Position numbers and translations under genes: made by a program
Shown: positions 1-7,637 of the stretch, piece after piece
How positions within the stretch are numbered: the first letter of the stretch is position 1
Layout of the letters: each line of letters begins with the position of its first letter
Notes under the pieces: generated by a model
What the model was told of the DNA's origin: nothing
Databases searched by the model: none
The model's input: only the letters and a program-made list of their open reading frames with translations
DNA from: Chloroflexota bacterium
GTDB lineage: Bacteria; Chloroflexota; Dehalococcoidia; Bin125
Length of the DNA: 9,365 nt
Assembly: GCA_026707335.1 (NCBI GenBank)
Contig: JAPOXB010000009.1
Span: forward strand, 5,749-15,113
Direction of reading: 5' to 3'

Positions 1-2075
1 TCGAAGAGTTGCGCGATCAGATCCGGTACCACAGCTACCGCTACTACGTCCTGGACGATCCCGAGATCAGCGACGCGGCCTGGGACGCGCTGTTCCAGGA
101 ACTCCGCGCCCTGGAGGAGCAGCATCCGGCGTTCGTCACGGCGGACTCCCCGACGCAGCAGGTGGGGGCGCGGCCTCTGGAGGCGTTCGCGGTCGTGGAG
201 CACCGGGAACGGCTGCTGAGCCTGGGCAACGTGTTCGACGAGGCGGGGCTGCGCGACTGGCACCGGCGGGCGTCGGAACTGGCTGAGCGCGACGACTTCG
301 CGCTGGTTACGGAGCCCAAGATCGACGGCTTGGCGGTGGCGCTGGTCTACGAGGACGGACGCCTGTCGCAGGCGGCGACCCGCGGCGACGGCCGCCGGGG
401 CGAGAACGTGATCGAGAACGTCCGGCAGATCCCGGACGTGCCGCAGCGTCTGGCCGCGCCGGGGGGCGGCGCGCTGCCGAGCCGTTTCGAGGTGCGCGGC
501 GAGGTCTACATGCCGAAGGCCGGCTTCGAGGCGATGAACGCCGCGATCGAGGAGGAGAACCCGGCGCTGGTCGCGGCGGGCAAGAAGCCGCAGCGTACCT
601 TCGCCAATCCGCGCAACGCCGCCGCCGGGGCCGTGCGGCAGAAGGATCCGAAGATCACGGCGAGCCGGCCGCTGCGCATCGCCGTGTACCAACTGGGCTG
701 GGCCGAGGGCGCGACCCCGGGGACGCACTGGGAGACGCTGGAATGGCTGCGTTCGATGGGTTTCCCCACGACTCCGGAGACGGTGCGGCAGCCCGGGCTC
801 GACGCCACGGTCGCGGCCTGCGCCGCCTGGCTGCCGCGCCGCGACGCGCTGCCGATGGACATGGACGGCGTGGTCGTCAAGATCGACGACTTCGCGGTCC
901 AGCGGCAGCTCGGCGCCGTGGGGCGGGAGCCGCGCTGGGCGACGGCGTACAAGTTCCCCTCGGCGGAGGCCACGACGACCCTGCTGCGCATCGAGGTGAA
1001 CGTCGGCCGCACCGGCAGCCTGAACCCCTTCGCGATCCTGGATCCGGTCGTCGTGGGCGGTGTGACCGTGGGCATGGCGACGCTGCACAACGAGGAGGAC
1101 GTGCACCGCAAGGATCTGCGCGAGGGCGACACGGTCATCGTGCGCCGCGCGGGGGAGGTCATCCCACAGGTGGTGGGGCCGGTGCTGAGCCGCCGCAAGG
1201 ACGGGGCGCTTCCATTCGAGATGCCGGATCGCTGCCCGGTCTCCGGTGATCCGGTGCTGCGGCCGGAGACGGAGGTGATGGCGTACTGCTCGAACCCCGT
1301 CTGCCCGGCCGTCGTGCGGCGATCCGTGGAGCACTTCGTCAGCCGCGGAGCGATGGACGTCGATGGGCTGGGCGAACGCCGCGTGAACGAGCTCTTCGAT
1401 GCGCGGCTGATCGAGGACGCCGGCGACATCTACGCCCTGGCGGAGCGGCGCGAGGCGCTGCTGACGCTGCCGAAGATGGCCGAGAAGAGCGTGGACAACC
1501 TGCTGGCCGCGATCGAGCGGAGCCGGTCGCGGCCGCTGAGCGCGCTGCTCTTCGGCCTGGGCATCCGTCACGTGGGGGCCGAGGGGGCGGCGCTGCTGGC
1601 GCAGCACTTCGGCAGCGTCGCGGCGTTGCAGCAGGCGTCGGAGGAGGAGATCGCGGCGGTCGACGGCGTGGGCCCCACCATCGCGGAGAGTGTCGCGCGC
1701 TGGATGGCGACGGAGCGGAACGCCGAGATCGTGGCGAAGCTGGCCGCGGCCGGCGTGCGCTTGGCCGAGGAGGGCGGCGGCGCGCGGGAGGGGCCGCTGG
1801 TCGAGCAGCAGTTCGTGATCACGGGCCGGCTGGCGTCGATGACGCGGGACGAGGCGGCGGCCGCGCTGAAGCGGCTGGGGGCGTCGGTCGGGAGCGCCGT
1901 GACGAAGAAGACGCGGGCGCTCATCGCCGGCGAAGGGGGCGGCGGCAAGCGCGCCAAGGCGGAGAAACTGGGCACCCCGATCTGGGACGAGGAACAGTTC
2001 CACGCGCTGCTGCGGGAGCACGAAACGGAACCGGCCGCCGGAACGAAGATCGATCCCGACCCGGCCGGCGGGTAG
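1..2075 (+). CDS. ligA: NAD+-dependent DNA ligase LigA (5' end outside window)
   Basis: Seals 3'-OH/5'-phosphate nicks during replication and repair, using NAD+ as AMP donor. The frame is open to the left edge. The TTG at 9 is probably internal, because family residues line up with E. coli LigA at an offset of about 10, so roughly ten N-terminal residues are missing. Counting from that TTG, the visible parts are: NMN-binding domain Ia (YYVLDDPEISD, 12-22); adenylation motif EPKIDG with the AMP-accepting lysine at 104; TRGDG (124-128); FANPRNAAAG (198-207); DGVVVKID (286-293); an OB-fold; a zinc finger (409-432); helix-hairpin-helix repeats (about 445-580, including FGLGIRHVGA); and a C-terminal BRCT domain (about 596-668). 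Length fits the family (670-700 aa). Oddities: the second zinc ligand is Ser412 (CPVSG instead of CPxCG), and the domain Ia tyrosine matching E. coli Tyr35 is Trp25. Identification is certain; the effect of the substitutions is unknown. Confidence 0.98.
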   Translation, partial: EELRDQIRYHSYRYYVLDDPEISDAAWDALFQELRALEEQHPAFVTADSPTQQVGARPLEAFAVVEHRERLLSLGNVFDEAGLRDWHRRASELAERDDFALVTEPKIDGLAVALVYEDGRLSQAATRGDGRRGENVIENVRQIPDVPQRLAAPGGGALPSRFEVRGEVYMPKAGFEAMNAAIEEENPALVAAGKKPQRTFANPRNAAAGAVRQKDPKITASRPLRIAVYQLGWAEGATPGTHWETLEWLRSMGFPTTPETVRQPGLDATVAACAAWLPRRDALPMDMDGVVVKIDDFAVQRQLGAVGREPRWATAYKFPSAEATTTLLRIEVNVGRTGSLNPFAILDPVVVGGVTVGMATLHNEEDVHRKDLREGDTVIVRRAGEVIPQVVGPVLSRRKDGALPFEMPDRCPVSGDPVLRPETEVMAYCSNPVCPAVVRRSVEHFVSRGAMDVDGLGERRVNELFDARLIEDAGDIYALAERREALLTLPKMAEKSVDNLLAAIERSRSRPLSALLFGLGIRHVGAEGAALLAQHFGSVAALQQASEEEIAAVDGVGPTIAESVARWMATERNAEIVAKLAAAGVRLAEEGGGAREGPLVEQQFVITGRLASMTRDEAAAALKRLGASVGSAVTKKTRALIAGEGGGGKRAKAEKLGTPIWDEEQFHALLREHETEPAAGTKIDPDPAGG

Positions 2076-2121
2076 CCTGACCAGCGACGGGGGCAGCACC
2101 GCACAAGGGAAGGCCGAGACG

Positions 2122-2916
2122 ATGAGCTACGCCGACATCACCTACGAGGTCCAGGACGCCGTGGGGCTGATCACCCTGAACCGGCCCGCGAAGCTGAACG
2201 CCATGTCGTGGAGCACGTGGGCGGAGTTGGAGACCGCCTTCGCGGAGGCGGACCGGGACGACGCCACGCGGGCGCTGGTGATCACCGGCGCCGGGCGCGG
2301 GTTCTCGGCCGGGACGGACCTGACGGCGGCGCCGGGCGCCCCCTCGCACCCGCGCCCGATCGAGGGACGGAACGGAACGCTGCGCAGCCGGCACCTGGGC
2401 ACGGAGCAGCTCTACCACCTGCAGAAGCCGACCATCGCGGCCGTGAACGGCGTCTGCGTGGGCGCGGGGCTCAGCCTGGCGCTGGCCTGCGACATCCGCA
2501 TCGCGGCGGAGGCGGCCCGCTTCAGCGCGATCTTCGTCAAGCGGGGGCTCAACGCCGACACGGGATCATCGTGGTTCCTGCCGCGGGTGGTGGGCGCCGA
2601 GCAGGCGATGCGGATGCTTTTCACCGGGGCGATGGTGCCGGCGCCCGAGGCGCTGGCGATGGGCCTGGTGAGCGAGGTCGTGCCGACCGAGGAGGTGCGC
2701 GACCGGGCGCTGGAATTGGCGGGCGAGATCGCGCATGGCCCGTCGGTGGCGGTGGAGATCATGAAGCGCATGGTGCGCGAGGGCGCGACGCTGTCTCTGC
2801 GGCAGCACGTGGAATTGGAGGAGCACCTGCAGCGCATCACATTCGAGACCGAGGACTTCGCCGAGGGCGGTAAGTCGTTCATCGAGAAGCGGGAGCCGGT
2901 CTTCCGGGGTCGCTAG
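2122..2916 (+). CDS. Enoyl-CoA hydratase/isomerase family protein (crotonase fold, PaaG-like active site)
   Basis: A 264-aa cytoplasmic protein of the crotonase superfamily, which acts on acyl-CoA thioesters (hydration, isomerisation, and other reactions). Visible features: an N-terminal strand with LITLNRP (16-22); the first oxyanion-hole segment GRGFSAGTDL (58-67); the second, NGVCVGAGLSLALACDIR (109-126); and the C-terminal helical region with GLVSEVVP (181-188). The two catalytic glutamates of classical hydratases (rat mitochondrial Glu144 and Glu164) align with Phe137 and Arg164. Instead there is GLNADTG with Asp146, resembling the PaaG-type isomerases (GLVPDxGG), where an aspartate is catalytic. 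Isomerase or another crotonase activity is therefore likelier than simple hydration; the substrate cannot be read from sequence. ATG 2122 is preceded by a purine-rich site (AAGGGAAGG, 2105-2113) at good spacing. It lies 46 bp after ligA and could be cotranscribed with it. No other fatty-acid gene is nearby. Confidence 0.93.
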   Translation: MSYADITYEVQDAVGLITLNRPAKLNAMSWSTWAELETAFAEADRDDATRALVITGAGRGFSAGTDLTAAPGAPSHPRPIEGRNGTLRSRHLGTEQLYHLQKPTIAAVNGVCVGAGLSLALACDIRIAAEAARFSAIFVKRGLNADTGSSWFLPRVVGAEQAMRMLFTGAMVPAPEALAMGLVSEVVPTEEVRDRALELAGEIAHGPSVAVEIMKRMVREGATLSLRQHVELEEHLQRITFETEDFAEGGKSFIEKREPVFRGR

Positions 2917-3040
2917 CGGGGCGGGCCGGCCGCGGCGTGGTGGAGGGGGCGACCTGCGCCGACGCCGGGAGGGGAACCTTCGCCCCACGACTGGCGTTAG
3001 GCCGATCGTGGGCCGCGACCGGCAGGCCGTGCCCGATTTC

Positions 3041-3055
3041 CGCCCCAAGTGGGCG
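3041..3055 (+). repeat. Short inverted repeat within the mreB promoter spacer
   Basis: CGCCC, five bases (CAAGT), then GGGCG form a perfect 5+5 inverted repeat between the candidate -35 and -10 boxes. The position suits a repressor or activator site. In GC-rich DNA such short repeats are also common by chance, so a regulatory role is only a suggestion. Confidence 0.2.
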
Positions 3056-3060
3056 CCTTA

Positions 3061-3066
3061 TATAGT
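3061..3066 (+). promoter_or_regulatory. Putative sigma70-type promoter of the mreB operon (-10 box)
   Basis: The hexamer TATAGT, inside TTATATAGT, is a striking AT-rich island in very GC-rich DNA and matches five of six bases of TATAAT. A weak -35 candidate, TTTCCG at 3037-3042, lies 18 bp upstream (16 bp if the -10 is read as TATATA at 3059). Transcription would start near 3073, giving a leader of about 50 nt before the mreB ATG at 3124. It is the only good promoter-like element in the 2917-3123 gap. Inferred from sequence only. Confidence 0.5.
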
Positions 3067-3123
3067 GGCGCGAGCCCTCGCACGGTCGGCCGCACGGCAC
3101 CCACATGTCCACAGAAGGTTCAC

Positions 3124-4188
3124 ATGGGGCTCAACCCACTCACCTGGATGCTCGGCCGTCTCTCGCAGGACATCGGCATCGATCTGGGCACCGCCAACAC
3201 ACTCGTCACCGTGCGGGGGCGGGGCATCGTCATCGACGAGCCGTCCGTGGTCGCGATCAACCGCAACACGAAAACGGTGCTCGCCATCGGGGCCGAGGCC
3301 AAGCGCATGGTGGGGCGCACGCCGGCCAACATCGTCGCGGTGCGGCCGCTCAAGGACGGCGTCATCTCCGACTTCGACGTCACGGAGAAGATGCTGCAGT
3401 ACTTCATCCGCGCCGTGCACGACCGCTTCGGCTGGGGCCTGCCGCGCCCGCGAGTGGTGGTGGGGATGCCGTCGGGCGCGACGGAGGTGGAGAAGCGCGC
3501 GATCTACGACGCCACGCTCAACGCGGGCGCCCGCGACGCATTCCTGGTCGAGGAGCCGCTGGCCGCGGCGATCGGGGCGGGCCTCCCCATCATGGAGGCG
3601 AGCGGCTCGATGATCGTTGACATCGGCGGCGGCACCACGGAGGTGGCGGTCTGCGCGCTGGGGGGGATCGTTGTCAGCTCGTCGATTCGCGTGGCCGGCG
3701 ACGAGGTCGACCTGGACATCGTGAACTACGCGCGGCAGGTCCACAACATGCTGATCGGCGAGCGATCCTCGGAGGAGATCAAGATCGACGCGGGGTCCGC
3801 GTTCCCGTTGCAGCGGGAGCACCCCGTCGTGCTGCGCGGTCGCGACCTCTCGACGGGGCTGCCGAAGCGGGTCGAGATCAGCAGCGTGGAACTGCGCGAC
3901 GCGATGAGCGGGTCCGTCAGCGCGATCTCCGACGCCGTCCGCCAGACGATCGAGATCACGCCGCCGGAACTGGTCGCCGACCTGATGAACCAGGGCATCG
4001 CGATCGCCGGCGGGGGCGCGCTGGTGGCCGGGATCGACCGCCGCATCTCGCAGGACACGAAGTTCCCGGTCTATGTCGCGGAGGACCCGCTGACCTGCGT
4101 CGTGCGGGGCTGCGCGGAAGTCCTGGAAGAGGCCGAGATGCTCGAACGGGTGCACGCCTCCATGACGACCGTGCGCGGGCGGCGATAG
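3124..4188 (+). CDS. mreB: Rod shape-determining protein MreB (bacterial actin)
   Basis: ATP-binding actin homologue that forms membrane-associated filaments and guides lateral wall synthesis. The protein is 354 aa, close to the usual 335-350. Visible signatures: phosphate-1 loop DIGIDLGTANTLV (16-28); PSGATEVEKRAI (116-127); phosphate-2 loop IVDIGGGTTEVAV (164-176); VAGDEVDLDIVNYAR (190-204); LIGERSSEEIK (210-220); adenosine loop GIAIAGGGALVAGID (291-305); and AEDPLTCVVRG (319-329). The N-terminus (NPLTWMLGRLSQ) could form the amphipathic membrane-binding helix known from other MreBs. ATG 3124 is chosen because AGAAGG (3113-3118) sits 5 nt upstream and the protein then begins as the family does. 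An in-frame GTG at 3049 would precede the predicted transcription start and add 25 unrelated residues. First gene of the operon; mreC starts 9 bp after its stop. Confidence 0.98.
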   Translation: MGLNPLTWMLGRLSQDIGIDLGTANTLVTVRGRGIVIDEPSVVAINRNTKTVLAIGAEAKRMVGRTPANIVAVRPLKDGVISDFDVTEKMLQYFIRAVHDRFGWGLPRPRVVVGMPSGATEVEKRAIYDATLNAGARDAFLVEEPLAAAIGAGLPIMEASGSMIVDIGGGTTEVAVCALGGIVVSSSIRVAGDEVDLDIVNYARQVHNMLIGERSSEEIKIDAGSAFPLQREHPVVLRGRDLSTGLPKRVEISSVELRDAMSGSVSAISDAVRQTIEITPPELVADLMNQGIAIAGGGALVAGIDRRISQDTKFPVYVAEDPLTCVVRGCAEVLEEAEMLERVHASMTTVRGRR

Positions 4189-4197
4189 GGGGCGGTC

Positions 4198-5076
4198 GTG
4201 GAGCTGCTCCGCTCCCGGCTGGCCCAATGGCTGCTGGGGATGGCGCTGCTCGTCGCGCTCCTGGCGACGCTGGCCGCCGTCGGCGTCGCGCAGCCCATCG
4301 AGGAAGCCGCCTCGTCGGTGTTCGGCCCGGTGCAGCGGGGCCTGCGGCAGGCCGCGGAGCCGGTCGCGAACCTGGTCCAGAACGTCGACAACTTCGACCG
4401 CGTGGACGACGAGAACCGGGCCCTGCGCAACCGCATCGAGCAGCTCGAGGCGGAGTTGGCGCGCGCGCATGAGGCGCAGATCCAATTCCGCGGCCGGGAG
4501 GCGCTGCTCGCCGTGCAGGAGGCGCAGGACGAGATCTTCGTGCTGGCGGAGGTCGTCACGCGGGACCTGACGGGTTTGCAGGACGTGCTGGGGCTGAACC
4601 GCGGCAGCAACGAGGGCATCGAAGTGGGGATGCCGGTGCTGGCCGCCGGCGGCAGCCTGGTGGGCGTGATTTCGGAGGTGCGGCCGGGGTCCGCGTTCGT
4701 ACGGCTGGTCACGGACCCCGACACCAGCGTGCGGGCGCTGCACCAACTGACGCGAAGTGAGGGCGTCGTGCGGGGGGACGCGAGCGGCAATCTGCGCGTC
4801 GATTTCCTGCCGCATGCCGCCGACGCGCAGCCCGGGCACGTGTTCGTCACGTCGGGGCTCGGCGGGCTGATGCCGAAGGGCATCCCCATCGGGCGGGTGA
4901 CGTCGGCGGAAGGCTCCGCGCAGGACGTGTTCCGCCGCGTGCGGCTGGACCCGATCGCGCCGCTGGACGAGGTCGAGCTGGTGCTCATCCAGGTGACGTT
5001 CCAGCCGGCGCCGCCGGTGGAGCTCACCGCGGAAGAGGCGGCCGAGGCCGGGGCCGGGGAAGCGGCGGTGGAGTGA
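4198..5076 (+). CDS. mreC: Cell shape-determining protein MreC
   Basis: Bitopic membrane protein whose periplasmic/extracytoplasmic part binds PBP2 and stimulates the RodA-PBP2 synthase. The 292-aa protein has a short basic N-terminus, one transmembrane helix (about 10-30), a coiled coil (about 65-108, with DENRALRNRIEQLEAELARA) and the paired beta-barrel domain (about 112-268). Typical MreC segments include GLNRGSNEGIEVGMPVLA (132-149), GSLVGVISEV (152-161) and VTSGLGGLMPKGIPIGRV (217-234). The last roughly 20 residues form an Ala/Glu-rich tail of no known function. The start is GTG 4198; the G-rich stretch overlapping the mreB stop (TAGGGGGCGG, 4186-4195) would serve as ribosome binding site, so translation is probably coupled to mreB. 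Its TGA stop overlaps the mreD ATG by one base. Confidence 0.95.
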   Translation: MELLRSRLAQWLLGMALLVALLATLAAVGVAQPIEEAASSVFGPVQRGLRQAAEPVANLVQNVDNFDRVDDENRALRNRIEQLEAELARAHEAQIQFRGREALLAVQEAQDEIFVLAEVVTRDLTGLQDVLGLNRGSNEGIEVGMPVLAAGGSLVGVISEVRPGSAFVRLVTDPDTSVRALHQLTRSEGVVRGDASGNLRVDFLPHAADAQPGHVFVTSGLGGLMPKGIPIGRVTSAEGSAQDVFRRVRLDPIAPLDEVELVLIQVTFQPAPPVELTAEEAAEAGAGEAAVE

Positions 5077-5564
5077 TGAAGTGGCCGCCGCTGATCGCCG
5101 GAACGCTGGGGCTCACTCTGCTGCAAACCTCGGCCGTCCCGGCGTTCGAGTTGCTCGGTGTCGCGCCGAACCTGCTCTTGGTCACCCTGTGCTGCTGGGC
5201 CGTGGTCCGCGATCGCGAGGAGGCGCTGCTGCTCGTGCCCCTCGCCGGCATCTGCGTGGGTCTCCTCTCGCACCAGGGGATGGCGGAGTCCGTCGCGGCC
5301 TACGTGCCGCTCATCGTGGTCGCCGGCCTGCGTGACCAGATCCGGCCGCCCAGCGAGTACGCGTGGACGCTGGCGGTGATCATCGTGGCGACGGCGCTGC
5401 ACTTCTTCGCGGTGGCGCTGGCGCTCCAGATCGACGGGGCGAGCCTGGACTGGTTGGTCGCGCTGACCGACGTCGCGGTGCCGACCGTGCTGACAAACCT
5501 CTTCCTGGGAGCCATCGTGTACTGGTTGGTGCGGTTGCCGACGCCGCGCGTGAGGACCGCCTGA
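5076..5564 (+). CDS. mreD: Rod shape-determining membrane protein MreD
   Basis: Small polytopic membrane protein of the elongasome that partners MreC. The 162-aa product is mostly hydrophobic, with about five or six membrane segments. The stretch GVAPNLLLVTLCCWAVV followed by a short charged loop (RDREE) and LLLVPLAGICVGLLS is the most MreD-like part; the family is poorly conserved, so position between mreC and PBP2 carries much of the assignment. ATG 5076 overlaps the mreC stop as TGATG. An adjacent GTG at 5073 would add one residue and cannot be excluded. Its own stop overlaps the next ATG in the same TGATG arrangement, suggesting translational coupling through mreC-mreD-mrdA. Confidence 0.9.
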   Translation: MKWPPLIAGTLGLTLLQTSAVPAFELLGVAPNLLLVTLCCWAVVRDREEALLLVPLAGICVGLLSHQGMAESVAAYVPLIVVAGLRDQIRPPSEYAWTLAVIIVATALHFFAVALALQIDGASLDWLVALTDVAVPTVLTNLFLGAIVYWLVRLPTPRVRTA

Positions 5565-7612
5565 TGGGCCTGTTCAGCGACCGGCGGCATCCGGTGCTCA
5601 TGGCGCCGGGCGCGGAGGACGACGAGAGCCTCCGCATCCGCGTCTGGCTGCTGGGGCTCTTCGCCGTGGCGCTGTTCGCGGTGCTGACGGTGCAGTTGGT
5701 GCGCCTGCAGGTGTTCCGCCACGCCGAGTTCGAGGCCCAGGCGACGATCAACCGCATCCGCAATACGACGCTGCCGGCGGAGCGCGGGCTGATCTACGAC
5801 CGCAACGGCCGGCCGCTCGTGGAGAACGTCCCCGCGTTCGCGATTTCCGTGGTCCCGGCCGACGTTCCCGACGGGGAGGAGCGCCGCATCGCGTCGGTGC
5901 TGGCGCAGGCGCTGGGCGTGCCCGCCTACTCGATCGAGGCGCAGATCTTGGAAGGCAAGCGCAGCATCGACCCGTTCTTCGCGCGCCTGCTGGAGGGCGA
6001 CGCCGACCAGACGCTGGCCTTCGAACTCTCGGCGCAGGCGTCCGATCTGCCGGGGGTCGAGATCGAGGCGGTCGCCAACCGGCGCTACGAGGCGGGGGAA
6101 CTGCTGGGCCACATCCTCGGCTACGTGGGCCCGATCACGGAGGACGAGTTCGCGATCCTCGAGGCCGACCGCTACCGCATCTCGGACCGCCTGGGCCAGA
6201 CCGGCGTGGAGGCGTACTACGAACGGACCCTGCGTGGCGTACCCGGCCAGCGCCAGTCGGAGGTGAACGCGGCGGGGCGCGAACTGCGCACGCTGCGTCT
6301 GGAAGATCCGACGCCCGGCAACGGCATCCAACTCACGATCGACCTGGAGTTGCAGGCGGCCGTGCACGACATCCTGATCGAGTCGATGGGTGGGTCGCTG
6401 TTCGCGTCGGCCGTCGTGGTGGACGTGCACACGGGCGAGATCCTGGCGATGGTGTCGGTTCCCACGTACGACCCGAACATCTTCACGGGGGAGGTCGACG
6501 AGGACACGCTCACGGCACTGCTGGAGGACGAGGGGCGTCCGCTGGTCAACCACGTAATCGCGGATCAGTTCGCCTCGGGGTCGATCTTCAAGGTCATCAC
6601 GGGCACGGCGGCGCTCAGCGAGGGGGTCATCCACCCGGACGAGGTGATCTTCTCCCCCGGCGTCATCGAGGTGCAGAACGAGGTCGATCCGCGCATCGTC
6701 TACACGTTCCGGGACACGACGAGCGGCTACTTCGACTTCCTGCGCGGCATGGCCGAGTCGTCGAACGTGTACTTCTGGTACCTGTCGGGCGGGTCGCCGT
6801 TCCAGATCGCGGTGGCGGAGGAATTGCTGACGCCGGAAGACATCGCCGAGCAGCGGCGGCTGGAGGCGGCGGGGATCATCGGCGGGTCGCAGGACTTCAC
6901 GGGCCTGGGCGCCGAGCGGCTCGCCCACTGGGCGCGGGCCTTCGGGCTGGACGAGCCGACGGGGATCGATCTCGTGGGCGAGGCGGCGGGCGCGGTCGGC
7001 GACCCGGAGTGGAAACTGCGCACCTTCGGCGAGCCGTGGGGGCAGGGCGACTCGTACAACTTCGGCATCGGGCAGGGGTTCGTGTCGGTCACGCCGCTGC
7101 AGATGGCGATGGTGACGGCGGCGATCGCGAACGGCGGCCAGGTCCTGCAGCCTCGCGTGGTGGGCGACATCGTGGACGCCGACGGCCGCGTCGTGGATCC
7201 GTTCACGCCCCGCATCGTGCGCCAGCTCGACGTGACGCCGGAGACCCTGGAGATCGTTCGCCGCGGCATGGCGATGGCCGTGCTGGGCGGGACGGCCGGG
7301 AACGCCTGGTTCCCGGAGATGCAGGTGGGGGGGAAGACGGGGACGGCGGAGTTCGGCGAGGAGCGCCTCTTCAAGGACCAGTTCCCGACACACGGCTGGT
7401 TCCTGGGCTTCGCCCCATACGAGGAGCCGGAGATCGCGATCGTGGTGTTCCACGAGCTGGGATCGGGCTTCCTGACCGCCGAGGCGGGCGGCGCGATCAT
7501 GCGCGCCTGGGGGGAGATCAACGACGTCTTCGGCTCGGTGATGCCGGCGCTCGGACAGCTGCCCGTGCGCACCGTGGAGGCGTTCAACGAGATCGCGAGG
7601 CAACTGCCGTGA
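5564..7612 (+). CDS. mrdA: Penicillin-binding protein 2 (elongation-specific D,D-transpeptidase)
   Basis: Class B PBP that cross-links new peptidoglycan in the elongasome with RodA. The 682-aa protein has a short cytoplasmic N-terminus, one transmembrane helix (about 26-48), a pedestal/dimerisation domain (LPAERGLIYDRNGRPL, 70-85, is the usual first motif) and a transpeptidase domain (about 275-655). Catalytic motifs are all present: SIFK with the acylated serine at 340 (S340-K343), SSN (399-401) and KTG (591-593, in VGGKTGTAEFG). The motif before the serine is FASGS, where PPGS is usual. The segment between SSN and TGID (466-469) is about 64 residues, against about 27 in E. coli PBP2, so there is an insertion of some 35-40 residues around 409-447. 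ATG 5564 overlaps the mreD stop and has AGGA (5553-5556) upstream; the frame stays open to 5363, but that extension overlaps mreD and is not PBP-like. Confidence 0.95.
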   Translation: MGLFSDRRHPVLMAPGAEDDESLRIRVWLLGLFAVALFAVLTVQLVRLQVFRHAEFEAQATINRIRNTTLPAERGLIYDRNGRPLVENVPAFAISVVPADVPDGEERRIASVLAQALGVPAYSIEAQILEGKRSIDPFFARLLEGDADQTLAFELSAQASDLPGVEIEAVANRRYEAGELLGHILGYVGPITEDEFAILEADRYRISDRLGQTGVEAYYERTLRGVPGQRQSEVNAAGRELRTLRLEDPTPGNGIQLTIDLELQAAVHDILIESMGGSLFASAVVVDVHTGEILAMVSVPTYDPNIFTGEVDEDTLTALLEDEGRPLVNHVIADQFASGSIFKVITGTAALSEGVIHPDEVIFSPGVIEVQNEVDPRIVYTFRDTTSGYFDFLRGMAESSNVYFWYLSGGSPFQIAVAEELLTPEDIAEQRRLEAAGIIGGSQDFTGLGAERLAHWARAFGLDEPTGIDLVGEAAGAVGDPEWKLRTFGEPWGQGDSYNFGIGQGFVSVTPLQMAMVTAAIANGGQVLQPRVVGDIVDADGRVVDPFTPRIVRQLDVTPETLEIVRRGMAMAVLGGTAGNAWFPEMQVGGKTGTAEFGEERLFKDQFPTHGWFLGFAPYEEPEIAIVVFHELGSGFLTAEAGGAIMRAWGEINDVFGSVMPALGQLPVRTVEAFNEIARQLP

Positions 7613-7637
7613 CGCGCACGCCGGCGAGGAGGCGCTG

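Noticed and set aside
2946..2986. Possible hairpin after the crotonase gene (GGGGCGA / TCGCCCC)
   Set aside because: Only a 7-bp stem across a 27-nt loop with no U-tract; too weak to call a terminator in such GC-rich DNA. The palindrome GGCCGGCC near 2929 has no loop and is also likely chance.
3049..3123. Earlier GTG start giving MreB 25 extra N-terminal residues
   Set aside because: It lies upstream of the likely transcription start, has no ribosome binding site, and the extra residues do not resemble MreB; ATG 3124 has AGAAGG at good spacing.
3058..4839. 593-codon open frame on the - strand opposite mreB and mreC
   Set aside because: It is antisense to two certain genes; the product is an Arg/His/Asp/Ala-rich sequence without recognisable domains, typical of the mirror of high-GC codon bias.
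5363..5563. Upstream extension of the PBP2 frame inside mreD
   Set aside because: The extension is Arg/Gly/Ala-rich and overlaps the membrane-protein frame of mreD; the ATG at 5564 gives a normal PBP2 N-terminus and coupling to the mreD stop.
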